DNA of 64,000 nt, from assembly GCA_036429605.1 (NCBI GenBank), contig CM071590.1:2480001-2544000 (forward strand), in the 5' to 3' direction. The stretch is from Cladobotryum mycophilum. Taxonomy: Eukaryota > Ascomycota > Sordariomycetes > Hypocreales > Hypocreaceae. Each line of letters starts with the position of its first letter. Positions within the stretch are counted from its first letter, which is position 1. The position numbers and the translations under genes were made by a program. Under the pieces are notes generated by a model. It was not told the origin of the DNA. It saw only the letters and a list, made by a program, of their open reading frames with translations, and made no database searches. Below, piece by piece: positions 11,601 through 23,705 of the stretch.

Positions 11601-12578
11601 CCAGTCCCCCACAATCTACAGGTCTTGCAAAATTGTCAAGATCATCATTCAGGGGGGCATGGATGCTCACAGACCAAAACTAAACTATGCCGCCTTTTAT
11701 ATAGTCCATCTCCCCAACAGCCTTCCAAGTCTGGACGATATCAGGCAGATCGTCTTGGTCTGTCCTATTAGCCTTTGCAACTACCGATTCATTTCCTTTT
11801 GGACAATACTACAAAAACCTAGCTCCCTCCTTCATAAACCTGATATCCAAGTTTGGCCGTTTTATATCCATCCTCCTAGTCCATCAAGTCATCAAATGTT
11901 TCACCTGCAAACAGCAGTCGCCACGCTTCTGCATCATTACTGGTCAAAGTACAAACACCTCTATAAATTATCTGTGAATATATACCCAATCATACAAAGG
12001 CTATCCGACAATATCGCTCGACAAAATTCCCCTAGGTATTAAATTGCACAACGCCACAGGACATCCATACAATGGCGTCCCTATGCATCGCGAGCCTGTT
12101 GACCTTTCCCAAGTTGCTCACTGTTTTGTTTCTTTTTTAAATCACCCCTGTTGCTCCAAACCAAGACCATCCCCCTCTTTCAAGCCTCGCCATATCCCAT
12201 TGCTCGAATAACCATCGAATGCTAGTCCTCTGGGAAATAAGAGGACCGCATCTTGTCTCGGCATCTAACGCCAGACCTGTTCAGCCCAAATTATTATGCA
12301 ATTCGTCGTCTCGTGTCAAAATACCCACCCCCCAGTTACCGCCAATTACGTTGTCCAGCCATGCCGATGGGTCAAATATTCCCCGTCAAAGCACTCGAGA
12401 CCTGGATCTATGCAACAAGAAAACCCCGTCCGTGAATCCGCCTTGCGGCAATGTGTCGGGTCGACGGTGTAGGCCGACCCAGGGAGAAAAGGCGCTCATG
12501 GCTCCATTTCTGGTGAGTTAAGGAAAGCAAGGAAAAACTTTTCCATCCCCGTCCAAAAGAAATGCAACGAAAGCGTGA
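8601..12578. other. 4-kb gene-poor interval
   Basis: No frame gives a protein I recognise. The largest open stretches (about 165 codons at 11545-12042 plus, about 96 codons at 9481-9771 minus) have no repeats, domain features or codon character that set them apart from chance. One TACGGAGTA motif occurs at 11044-11052. Part of this is 5' region of GH16 and 3' region of the GT34 gene. A non-coding RNA or small unrecognised gene cannot be excluded. Confidence 0.5.
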
Positions 12579-14071
12579 TCATAACTTGACCCGTTGGCCA
12601 GTAAGCTTATACCAGATAAGTGCCACAATTTCTTCCTTGAACAGCTCCCAAGGATTACGGTTGAGCCAGTAACTAAACTCGCGGTAGTGGTACATCTCGC
12701 CCCAGCAATCACGTCCCCATTCGCAGCCAGCCATATTGACGACAAAGTCTCGGTCTTTTTCGTTGTAATGTATCCGGGTGTTGTTCTGACCTGACTCGTC
12801 TCCGCAAGCAGCTGGTGGGAAACTGTTGATCATGCGCTGCGGAAGGAAACCCGTATGCTGCCTAACCCAGGGGTAGCTCTGGTACAGCTGTTCGAGAGCG
12901 TCCTGCTCCTTGTGTTCCCATTCCATGTGCTTCTGCTCATATGACACGGGATCCCACCAAATATCGAGGAGGCGTTCAGTCCAGGCGCTGCGTCGGACAA
13001 AGAAGGAGCCCAGGTTGAAACCTGAGCAGTCTTGAGAGAGGAGAAGGTTCACCGAGTTGACATTGCCATCACCAACAGGGCTTCGTGCCACAGGGTCCAG
13101 ATATTCTTCCGTAAACGGGTGGGAGATGTTCAAGGGGTTGTATTCCCTGATATCGCGATATATGTGGCGGTCGAGATTATTGAAGAGGTGGTGTTGTAGA
13201 GAATACGAAGGCTCCATGACGTAGGTGTTCAAGTCGAGCCACCAAAACCTAGCCAACATTAGCTTTAAACCTTCAATTGAAGTGAACTTTTTTTTCCATA
13301 CCATTCAGCATGGGGGTACTTTCGCATAGCGGTCCGCAAGAAGTCGACCTTTTCCCAGCTTTCTCTCCATTCGTGTGCATATCGCTTTCTCGTCTTCATA
13401 TCGACAACTTCCAGGTCGTAGCCCCAGCGTTCGGCATACTTGCGCTTGTTGCGTACACTGTCTCGCTCAATGGCCCATTCTCGAGCACCCTTCCACTCCA
13501 TGACACCTCCACCAACATTGGCAGCTAGGATGATGACGAATTTCTCGCCGCTTCCACCCCATGTTGATCTCCGCCACCAGTGAACAAAACCGGGAGCCTC
13601 ATCTAAAGCCCAAGTCAATAAAAAGGGGGGCACCATATAACGAGAGTGCAACTCACGGGTAGCGTAGTATATGACAATGGTACAGAATAGTATCAATGGA
13701 ACCAATATCCTCCATCTGAGTCTTCTGCCCACGCGCGCGAAGACGTTCTTTATCTTTCCAGTCAATGTAGAATCCTGACCAGCCCATCGCTCTCGTTCGA
13801 CCTTTTCTTTCTCTGCGTAGCTGATTCCGTTACTGGAATTGAATCGAGGCAGGCTGCTGGATATACGACGCATATGGCGGGTGAAAAAGCCCTGGTTCTG
13901 GGTCGAAAAGGAAGGGTAGCCGTTTGCACCATGTTTCCTCATCTTGGCGGATTCCCAGGAGACAGCGTTGCCTCCAGTGTTGATGGGACTCGACCTTCCG
14001 CTATTGATATTCAAACCAGGACTCGCCCACCCGCCACCTGGGACAGGTGATGGGCTTCGGGAAAGGGACAT
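12579..14071 (-). CDS. GT34 alpha-mannosyl/galactosyltransferase, Mnn10-like
   Basis: Exons on the minus strand: 14071-13657, 13602-13302 and 13248-12579, with introns of 54 nt (GTGAGT...TTTAG) and 53 nt (GTATGG...GCTAG). The 461-residue product has a Ser/Pro-rich cytosolic tail, one membrane anchor at about residues 120-137 (type II) and a lumenal GT34 domain containing EKFVIILAANVGGG, KYPHAEWFWWLDLNTYVMEP and HTGFLPQRMINSFP. GT34 enzymes of this branch (yeast Mnn10/Mnn11, fission yeast Gma12) extend alpha-linked mannose or galactose on N-glycans in the Golgi. The metal-binding DxD position reads D-L-N. A further coding-looking 5' exon (14420-14243) splices in frame onto 14088 through a 154-nt GTAAGT...ACAG intron, adding about 65 residues, but no in-frame ATG was found in it, so the Met at 14071 is used. 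Confidence 0.85.
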
Positions 14072-17000
14072 TGGGTCGGCAGGAGTACCTGTTACAGGAG
14101 ACAAGGGAGCACAGAGATTAGCCAAGGAACAAGCAGAGATGTTTGCGCAACACCATCTATGTAGAGCGGGCGATGACGCGGGAGGACAGGGACGGGAGTA
14201 GGAACTGGAATTGAGGCGAGACGACGAGACGACGAGACTTACCGATGACGGGAGACAAAGGCGCCTGGTTGGCAGTACGAGGTTGAATTTCCAGAAAATT
14301 GCCAGAGCGAACCTCGCTAAGAGTATGGGCACCAACCGATGAGCGACGTCTCTGATGGGACGGCCCAGGCCGGTCGCTGTAAGAGCTCGAGGAGCCGGCC
14401 GCAAGCTTTGGGGAAGCCACGGTGAATATCTGGTATCGACAAGCCGTCGAAGAGACGTTCTGTAAAAAGTCGACAGGTGTCGTTCGTAGCAGAACGGGCG
14501 AAGCGGGTTGCGTAGTAAGGCGTGGCGGCCAAGGGGAGCCGCACTAAGAAAGAAAAAAAGAAACCCTGGTATGGCGTTTATTTTTTTATTTTTTTAATCT
14601 GAAGCAAAAAAAAAAAACCTAAAGAGGGTAAAAGAAAAATTATACTATTAAAAAAAAAGATAGGCGTGATGCTAAATGAAGCACGTCGCCGTTGCGATCC
14701 CCCTTGTCTAGGTGTGCAGGTTTTGGTAGCAAGGGAGACCTAGAAAACGAGCGAGATGTTTTCTCCCACAAAAAAAGACCCAATGTCGCAAGGAGGCAAC
14801 ACAGCGGTTGGCAGCCAGGCCAGGGGGAGGGGGAGATCAGGTATTGGTTGAATTGGATTGGGCGATGGTCGGTCTGTACCTGGTAGGTCAAGGTAGTAGA
14901 CTGTAGGCACAGACAGATATGCTGTAGGTATGCTGTGCCTATGGTGCGATAGGCAGGTAAATAAGGTATAGCAGAGGTACGGTAAGGGTCGGGGCCTGTC
15001 TCTCTCTCTCTCCACAGGGTCGTCGTTTATCTCAGCGCTGATGCTGACTGATGCTGGCGTATGTATGTAGGTATCGTATCGTGCTGCAGTGAAGAAATGA
15101 CTCGGTAAGCCTCCCCGGAAACGACGGGTGCAATCAAAAAATAGATGGAATATCCCGTGTCGATATTACTTTGTAGTAGCGATGGGGCGTTGCTGCAGCC
15201 GTTTAGGCGTATGTAACCTGTAACCTGTAGCCTGTAGCCTGTAACCTATAGCGTTGGTGACTTTGCGCAAGGCAAGTATAGTACGAAGTAGGTAGGTCTC
15301 CAGCTCTCTGAATACGGCGGTGCCACTGGGGCTGGTGGAAAATAGACTGTTAGAGAAGGTTGCGGCTACAAGTAGAAGAAAGAAAAAGGGGGTTTTTCGT
15401 GTGACGAAAGTTGTGAGAAATGATGGCAAGATAGGTACAAGTACGTATGTACGTCGGTATTGATAAACTTGGCTTGGTGGTGGTGGTGGCTTGGTTTGTT
15501 ACTTGTAGATAATCTGACACCCTGGGCACACTTGGAGATTTCCTCGTATCTGGTACAAGTACTACTGCCAGGTATGTAAGTATGTATGTATGTTGGTAAC
15601 GGTAACCGGCACTGATTAATTTAGAATACAAGCACAAGTAGAAGTATTAGTTATCACTCTTGTCTTCACCTCATATTGAACTACTCTCGGTCTCGTTCTT
15701 GTTCTGTTTTCCGCCGCCTGGCTCGCGTATTAAGACGCCCGGCTGCAAGGGTGTCTACAAACATTCGCTCGCTCGCTCGCGATAAGACCTGACCTGCAAG
15801 CAGCCACAGCCAACAACGATTCTGCAGCCGTGCAGGGGGAGGGGAGGACAACAAGCCAGATTTCACAAGCAAAAAAAGGGATACAGTACGACATGGAACA
15901 AAAATATTTCGCAGGGAGAGGCTCGGGCATAGGTAAGTATTTTACAATTGAAATATTACTTCCATGTACCTTCTTCTACTTGGTATCTTGGGAAACAGTT
16001 CAGTTCTCCTCGAATCCGCGTGTTTTGGTGTCTCTGATTGAGCTGTACGGAGTAGTACGGGTACTTGAAGTAATTCATCGTAGTGAGGTTGTAGGCCTAA
16101 TAATGGTTCTAGGTGGTATGTATCTTTTACCTCGTTCAATTCAGGGGCAGAAGGCGGGCCACAACTCTCTACCAGGAACGTGTGAGATGGCCTGGCCCCC
16201 CTTTCTCCCGGCAGAACAGACAGCCGTCCATCCAATCCATTGAGAGAGTCCTGAAAAAGAGGTATCGCCTAACGCAGAACCAGGAGGTGCCTTGTACCGT
16301 ACCATGGAGAGCACTAACGGCGGTCCAACATTCTTCTAGCACCCAGTAAGAGGCTTCTAATAGCGCATGCCCGTCGAAGGCCAAGATGTCACGAATCTAG
16401 CTATGGCAAAATCAGTTTAGTCCTGCGGCAACAACCATCATATCATCTCATCATGTGTGACTTTTGATGCCATCTCTGTGTCGACTGGAATTAATTAATC
16501 ACTCGCTCGCCCAGTTCGGCGTGGTCCGAAAACAGCTCAATAAGAGGGCATGTTCCACTTCTACTTGTACAAGTAGTGTAGTTTTGTTTATCTTGTACTG
16601 TATTGTCTTGTCTCGTGAGGTTTCATCGCCATCTTGCCATCTAAGTGTGCAATCTGGTCGTGCTATTCTTCTCTCGTCATTAGTACTAGACACCGTGTTC
16701 GAACCGCAACCCATCCCGCCGAACGCAGGGGCCATCCATGAATAGCCAGAATTCAATCCTTCATTTACTTTGCTGTCCATGCAAAGTATGCGAAGCAACG
16801 GCAATTTATTAGCAGTGTCTGACACCATCATCTGGTCAGTGGTCTGGCCGAGATGTGTTCCAGTGCGTCAGCTTATTTAGTACCTTCCTACAGAGTAGAT
16901 GACGGATGCTACCTCTCAATATTAATATCGGCCTACTTACGTCTACTAATTGAGGTACCTGGGATATAGTAGGTAGTTGACATTTTGCTCCGTGGGGGTT

Positions 17001-19132
17001 TATTGGCGATGCTGCATTACGACTTCGTATTCCATGCATGTTACCCCCAAAGGTAGGTTCATACCATGGATGGACAAGGTTCAGCCACTGCCATAGAACT
17101 TCATCGTCTTTGACGAGAATAAAGAACCATTCTTCCCCGCTCTTTAAATGGAACGTTGGAGTTTTAACTTCCCTATCCGTCATGATGTCACTGGTCTTGT
17201 GCTACAATTTATTGACCAACTTCTGCGGGTATCATAAAGACAAACCTCAACCTGCTGCTTGAAGACCTCGTGGTACAAAGGGTTAATCTAATGCTCAGAG
17301 AAATCAGTCTGCTTGGCGTACACGTTGGCTGAACATCAGACGTATGCCAGTCGTAGATGGCTGCTTGGCATCATGGCCAAGACCACCTTCTAAACTTTAG
17401 AGAGTAAAGATGACGGTTGACACATGGTACATTACTTGCAGAAGCACAGCTTACAACTGAGAGCTTGACCAGATAAAGGGGCAGAAAAATAAACACTGCA
17501 ATTCTGAATAAAGGAAATCGATTTGTATGAGGTGTTTCTCCTGGTTTCTGAAGGGGGTTTCTTTTTCCGATTCCTGCTCGATTACAAAAAAAAAATGGTC
17601 TAGGGTAAGTCAATCTTGATTGCGCCATACAAAACATCTTCAGAGTTCTTGGCTATTGAATCCGCTGGCGTTGCGCATGAACTGCATCCACACACACACT
17701 GTCGACCAGTGATGCTGCTTCGGCGAAACATGCAGCCCAAGGTCCGGGATCATAAGACGGTGAGAGAATGTCGACTTTGACTGAGGTCATCTTGGCAGCT
17801 CCGTAACTATATTTACTGGAGACATGCGGGATCAGCCGGTCAATCAAGGACAGGAAAGCGGCATGATATCAACCGATATGCATCAGATCCTGGCTATCAC
17901 TTTGTGACGGGGCTCGGTCGCTTGTCTACCAAGGCCCCAGTTCTGTATGTGGACCGGACGTCAAGGCGTGTTGTGTTCACCGGCAGTTGATGTACAAGTA
18001 GAAGGTGGTAGCTAAGTTTAGAAACAACATGGATCTGTGGATTTGTTCTGTTTGCAAAAAGGCTCCATTGCTTGCACGTGAGCTGCTGGTGATGTTCTCA
18101 AACTGCTTCGTTGCACCAACAAATGCAACCATGCATCAAATCGAAACTGAAACCTAAGATCTCTGACAGGAGAAAAAAATATCATCGGCTGTACCTGCAT
18201 CAGTTATTCCATCATGAATCATTCGGATTCGTCCAACATGAAGCACAGCCGGCTCCAGACAAAACTTCAGGGTAGAAGCAACAGAAACTTCAAGCTGCCC
18301 GCCTCCGCTGTAACTGGAACATCACTGCAACGCTACAGGGGTTTAGCCGCTGGAGATGCGACAAGCAGCCAATCACAGACCCTGGCCTTCGGGGCGCATA
18401 CTGACGGCCAATGGAGGGGCACGGAACAACACTCAGGGCGCTTAATTCATACCAGGTGAAGCATCAACGACCAACCATCTGCTTTTCATCAACCGCATCT
18501 GCATCACACACTCAGACCAAGGATGCAGCGAAAACGCACCAAGACGGGGGGTTCAGACATGGCAAAATTCAGAATCAAGCAAATTAATAACCGGTATCAT
18601 GTGTTGTCGACCGGGGGATGCCGAGTGGAGATGTCTCTGCTGATGCAGGCCACGCATTGGTTCTCACGATGACTCGTGCCTGCACAACTACCTTATTGTT
18701 GTCTGATTGTCTCTCTTCATCAATCGGATTTTCTTTTCTCTCTTCTTTTATTCTTATTTACTCTTTCTTCTTCTTCTTTCCCACCACAAGCTCTATTCTT
18801 TCCGGTTAGGCGGGCCGTTTTCTTTCATTCATTCTCTTCTCTGCGTGTCTCAATTGTCATTCTTTGTCATTACTTTAACTTTTCAACCACCTTCTTTCTT
18901 CACGACATTTGCTCGTACGATTATTCATTTGCCACATAGCCAGGTGCTTGTGATGGTAATGCCTTGCCCTTTATCAAACTTGAACACACATGATCACTAG
19001 ACAAACGATTCACGACTCACGACTGCGTCCATTGATTCGAATGTTTGTGCACGATCCTCTGCAATAATGATGCAAACACACAGAGACGTCTCTGAACACG
19101 TCTACATCAAACAAGACACATCACATACCAAC
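14072..19132. other. 5-kb divergent gene-poor interval
   Basis: Lies between the start of the GT34 gene (-) and the start of the large membrane-protein gene (+). It includes the possible GT34 upstream exon at 14243-14420, polypyrimidine/poly-A tracts around 14540-14660, a heptamer array at 15212-15246, a TACGGAGTA motif at 16046-16054 and a T/C-rich tract at 18720-18900 that may be the leader of the gene at 19133. Open stretches are below about 140 codons and none is recognisable. I cannot support a gene here. Confidence 0.5.
15212..15246. repeat. Five tandem TGTARCC heptamers
   Basis: Five consecutive 7-nt units (TGTAACC, TGTAACC, TGTAGCC, TGTAGCC, TGTAACC), with a degenerate sixth. In fungi telomeric repeats are TTAGGG-like, so this is not telomere; it is a small local minisatellite. 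Confidence 0.9.
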
Positions 19133-22100
19133 ATGGCTACGAGGTTCCGCGATGACTCAACCGTCGCATCATCACAACACAATGCTGATGATTGGGAAGA
19201 GTGGGAGGACGATGACGTGATTACACTCATTGATATCAACGAGCCATTGCCCGCACACAGAGCAAAGATCTCAGACAAAGAGACCAACTTCCTGCATGTC
19301 AATAGCAGCAACGCCTCCACAGACTCATTCCACCATTCCTTGACCCAGACGAACAACTCACCAACCGCTTCCTTCTGGGAACCTTCTCCCGTTGACCCCA
19401 AACCCCAGCAAAACTTAACCGTACCTTCGTTTGCGCCTGGCCGCGCCGGTAACAGAAATACCAGGCACCAGAGTTCAAGAGCATCGAGAAATCACATGAG
19501 TCGGATCATCCGCCATAGGTCGCGCAAGGGGAAGAAGACGGTAATGTCGAGGCTCAGGGTAATCACCGACATGTCTAAACTTCACCGCCCGAATCAGCCA
19601 CCCAACCAAATCCGATCACCAGAAACACGGCGACCCAAGTTCGTTGATCTTGCCGCTCTGGCTGCCCTTGAAGGAGAACCGACAGCAGAATCCGTTGGGA
19701 ATTGGAACTGGTTGAGCAAGTCTCGACTACGGAGTCCAGAAGTACTATCCCCGCCGCAGAATCCCCGCTCCCCAGACCAGCAGCTGTCCCCCGAAGATCG
19801 ACCTATTGTCATCGGCATATCTCTTCCATCTGATGAGGTGGCTAGCCATAGTGTTAGCCCCCAGACAGCAACCGTCGAAACTTACTCACCGGTTGGTCAG
19901 CAGAGCACACGACTTGTTCCACCAGGACCTTCAACGGCTAGATCAAATCCATTTTCTGATGCCAACCAACCCAAGTCTGTCTGGTCTCCGGATACTCCAG
20001 ACACTGCCAGCTCATTCAGTTCGATTCGACGTACATCTAGTGTATACTCCCAGGCGACAATGGTAGGAAATGGTCTTGGAATGACGAACACCGATGTACC
20101 ACCTGTGCCAGCTCTTCCCGCCAACTATAAGAAAACACAACATCAAAAGTTCATTAGCTTGCACGTGGGACGGAGCGGGGAAGACGAGGATGATACCGGA
20201 ACCCCATGTACGCTCTTTGAAGAGGATGGGACTCCCACTGTCGTGAAGTCATCTAAGGGAAAGCTATCAGCAATTACGCCCGACAGCGCAAATTCACAGA
20301 ATGATGGCTGGTGGGACCACCATGTTGTCACACCGTTTTTGGATAGAACCATGTCCTTTGCAAGCCGGACCCAGAGGGGGAGTCATCCATAGAAAAGAAG
20401 GGTGTTCATAGTCCAAATGAACCCGTTGAATCCGCCATGTCCAAAGTTCACGGGGTCCAGCAGGACCACCTGCTTCTACCTTCGTCAACATTCCAATCCA
20501 CGCAACGCCCATCAGATCCGTTGAAGAAGGACATGGAAAATCAGCCTGGAGCTGAGAATTCGCAAAAGGACATCGCTGGTGTACCTTCGACCAAGCCAAG
20601 CCTTGCAAATGACGACTGCGTTCTTATCACATTTGCAACAGAAGAGCCTGTGGGTGTAGCTACTGCCAACCACATGGTTACGAAGGAGAATCTGCCAAGA
20701 AAAGAGACAGATCTTCCATCGTCGACCCACGTTAAGATGATTTCTGAACAATCATCTTCTTCGAATACTCAACCAGAGCGCGAAATCGCAACTGTATCGA
20801 AGCCGATCTTGATCCACGTGCAAGCACCGATCGTGCGAATACCTACGCCGCGATTGATTGTCCCTCAGACATCTTCCGGGCGCTCCACCCCAACTCTTCG
20901 AATACCTACACCGCGAAGAACACCATCGCCGGCAGCTAATGTTCCACCGACACAAGCTCCGTATGAGTCACTAGCAAGATATAACCCAGAGAATGCACTG
21001 GGAATTCAAGAAAAGGCACGACCCCTTTCAATCGATCATATTCCAGCAGATGTTCCGCCGCCATACTCACCCCCAAAGAAACAGCTAGCTGTGCTAGTTC
21101 GCTACCAAGCTGTATTCCCACCGGACCACCCTATCAACACACATTTCCCGCCTAACCGCACCGGATCACCTGGACTTGCGTCGACCATGACATCTCAGGG
21201 ACCGGGTCGAAAAGTGGAGGACCCCTCGGCTAAACCGGCCGAGAAGTCGGTAGGCGAGAACATCAAAATGATCCCAATACTACCGGTGGCTTCAAATGTG
21301 CCGAGAGAAAACCCTCAGAATGTAGCACTGTCTTCTCAGCCTAGCAAGACTGTGATTATCCAAAACACGGAACAAAGTCGTTTCTCTCTGTCCCCGGTTT
21401 CGCCAGCAGACACTACCACATCGGATGATGATCTCCGTTCGGTGGAGCGCTACATTATGCCAGCTCGGAACCAGTCGTCGCCATTCCCCGCACAGCCGGT
21501 GGAAAGGCATGCGGATGATCAGTTCTATGATTTGGAACGCCTTCCGACGAACCCCGCAAGAGCATATCTGGCCCACGAGCCGGTCGCTGCACCCCCAAAT
21601 CTGTCTGGAGGAGCTGGCCAATCAGGCGGCTATGTGTATACAACCCCTCTGCCAATTCGACCAATGGGGACATATTTACCGGAGGAGCATGCCCACTCGG
21701 CACAGGGCCGGGCTCACAAGGTTGAGCGCGAGAGACGTCGGCACGAGAAAGAAGACGTGGCTGCCAGACGTGCTGGTGGGTTTTGGAGGGGACGTGGCTG
21801 TGTCCCAGCCAGGGGTTGTTTCGGTCGAACCGGGCGAGAGGGACGTAAGAAGCGAAGAATCTGGATGAGTGTGATTGCTGTAATCATTGCCATTATCATT
21901 TTGGCCATTGTACTGGCTTTGATGCTTACCAAACACCACGGAACGCACGAAGCGCACTCGATATGGGTCAATCTTACTGATTATCCTCCTATGCCTACTG
22001 GAGTTTTGACCTTTGTTGGTCCAGACAACACTGTTGCTAAGAGTGGATGCACCGAACCTTCTACCTTGTGGAGTTGCTCTTTGCCAAAAGATGACCAAGA

Positions 22101-23064
22101 CTCGGTTGCCCCCTACAAGCCAAACCAACCGACGGTTGTTTTCCAGATTCAGTGGGATAATAGCACCAGTAAGGGTTGGAAGGTGCAAAATGGTGACGCT
22201 CCCGCTCCTATTTCTCGAAGGGGCATCCGAAGAAGGGATACTATTGATGGATTCCAATCCAATCCCAGCCCTCCATCCTTCAAGGAGATGTGGTTCCTCG
22301 GCGAGACCACTGACGATGTCAAGTCTAGTGAGAAGGCAGGAGAGCCAGCCCCATTCTTTATTAGCATATTGAGTTCTGTTAATGCCACTGTCAATTCTCC
22401 AACCTTGACCCGCAAACGCGGGCTGACTGGCGGAAATGACACTCTCGCAGGCTTACTGCCTTCTCCAGATTTGGAGGCAGATGGTACGCCGAAACCCGCA
22501 GTAATGATTCCGCAACCAGTGCAGCAGCCCGTTCGACTTTACGACCGTGGTCTACCGACAGAGCACTACGGGTTTTACACCTATTTTAAGCGAACCATCT
22601 ATCTCAAGTCGGTCACAGTTCTCAACCAGACGGAAGGAAATGTGCCATTGGATGAAGACGGTGGCAGCCGCAAGAACGAAGCCAACTATCTCGTCACTTG
22701 GGCCCAGACTCGTATGTTGGTGCAGATTTGGACTAGACAGTTGGATGGAAACACTACATCGCTGTTGAAGCCTAGTACTGATGGCGGTATCAACAACTCC
22801 ACCCAGCTGATTCGACCAGGGACGATGCCTTATCCTGTCACGTTAACGTTGGACACGCATGGTGGTAATCCCAAAGAAAAGGTTGTTTGGGACTGGCCGA
22901 TGGACAGTCGCCAGAAGCTTTCTGTAAACAAGGCGGAGCTGCTGGCAAACAACATGGCGGCCGGCGGAACATGGATCAACCATCGCGGCAGTGGAGATGC
23001 CAAGTTTGGAGGATTCGATGGTGGATCAGGAGGATGCAAATGCCAATGGGTAAACTTTGTGTGA
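19133..23064 (+). CDS. Large type II membrane protein ('glycoprotease family' of fungal annotations), 1-nt frameshift
   Basis: One gene of about 1310 residues if one G is restored in the G5 run at 20376-20380; otherwise the first frame stops at 20392 and the second resumes at once. The chosen ATG (19133, AAC-ATG-G context) precedes a conserved-looking WEEWEDDDVITLID stretch; ATG 19067 is an alternative adding 22 residues. The first roughly 900 residues are disordered, Ser/Pro-rich and probably cytosolic, with RIPTPR repeated around 20838-20920. A basic patch (GREGRKKRR) leads into a single membrane segment at about 21865-21940. The remaining 370 or so residues have many N-glycosylation sequons and end in a Gly-rich CKCQW motif, so a type II topology with a glycosylated extracellular or lumenal domain is likely. 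Similar proteins are called 'glycoprotease family' in fungal genomes, but I see no Kae1/Gcp motif. Function unknown. Confidence 0.78.
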
Positions 23065-23705
23065 GGGGTTACTGAAAAGCTTTTGTCTTTTGGAATAAGG
23101 ATACAGACATAAAATTTATGAATATACTGTATATAAGAGCATTTGTGTATAAGGAAATAAATATAGTTAAATATCTAAAGAAAAAGAAATAATAAGTAAA
23201 ACATACTAGGGGGCCGCATTTAACACTGTCACAGCCCGACCTTGGTTAGACCAAGGGTTATGTGATGATACATTCGCTCAGAACCAATCACAGAGAAGCG
23301 ATCACATCACTGACCCAACGACCGCGATCGCCTCAATAATCACTGACTCTACAGTGTGATGATCCAACATCTCATTTATATATAATAACTTGAACTCTAT
23401 TGCTCAGCTTTACCCTGATCTGTTGCTAGCATCAATACCGCGATCTAGGTTACTGGTGTTGGGAAAACGCCCGGAACGTCACAAAACACCCGTTGCCTAT
23501 AGATGAAAGAAAGCACAGACACAGAAGTAAATAGACCCAAGTATAACACTATTATCGTGGCACAGTGTGGGTAATATGTGCAACTGCCATAGCCTACCTA
23601 ATGTTTTTTTATTTGTTTCTTTTTATGACAAGGTCCTAAACATATTGAAACAATACAGCAAAAGGAGGGAAACCAAGGACGCTCCATCCATCCAATGCCT
23701 CCAGT
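23065..23705. other. Intergenic region between convergent genes
   Basis: AT-rich just after 23065 (possible 3' untranslated region), then unremarkable. No gene recognised between the membrane-protein gene (+) and the deiminase-like gene (-). Confidence 0.6.

Noticed and set aside
11545..12042. 165-codon open stretch as a gene
   Set aside because: No recognisable domain; composition is not clearly coding and it overlaps other frames of similar length. It remains possible but cannot be supported.
15212..15246. Heptamer array as an interstitial telomere
   Set aside because: The unit TGTARCC is unlike the fungal TTAGGG telomere repeat and there are only five copies.
16697..16716. GGTTCGAACAC on the minus strand resembling a tRNA B box
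   Set aside because: The flanking bases do not form a T-arm and no other tRNA features are present.
19067..23064. Two separate tandem genes (stop at 20392, start at 20437)
   Set aside because: The 44-bp gap leaves no room for a fungal terminator and promoter; composition is continuous and one base in a G5 run unites them.
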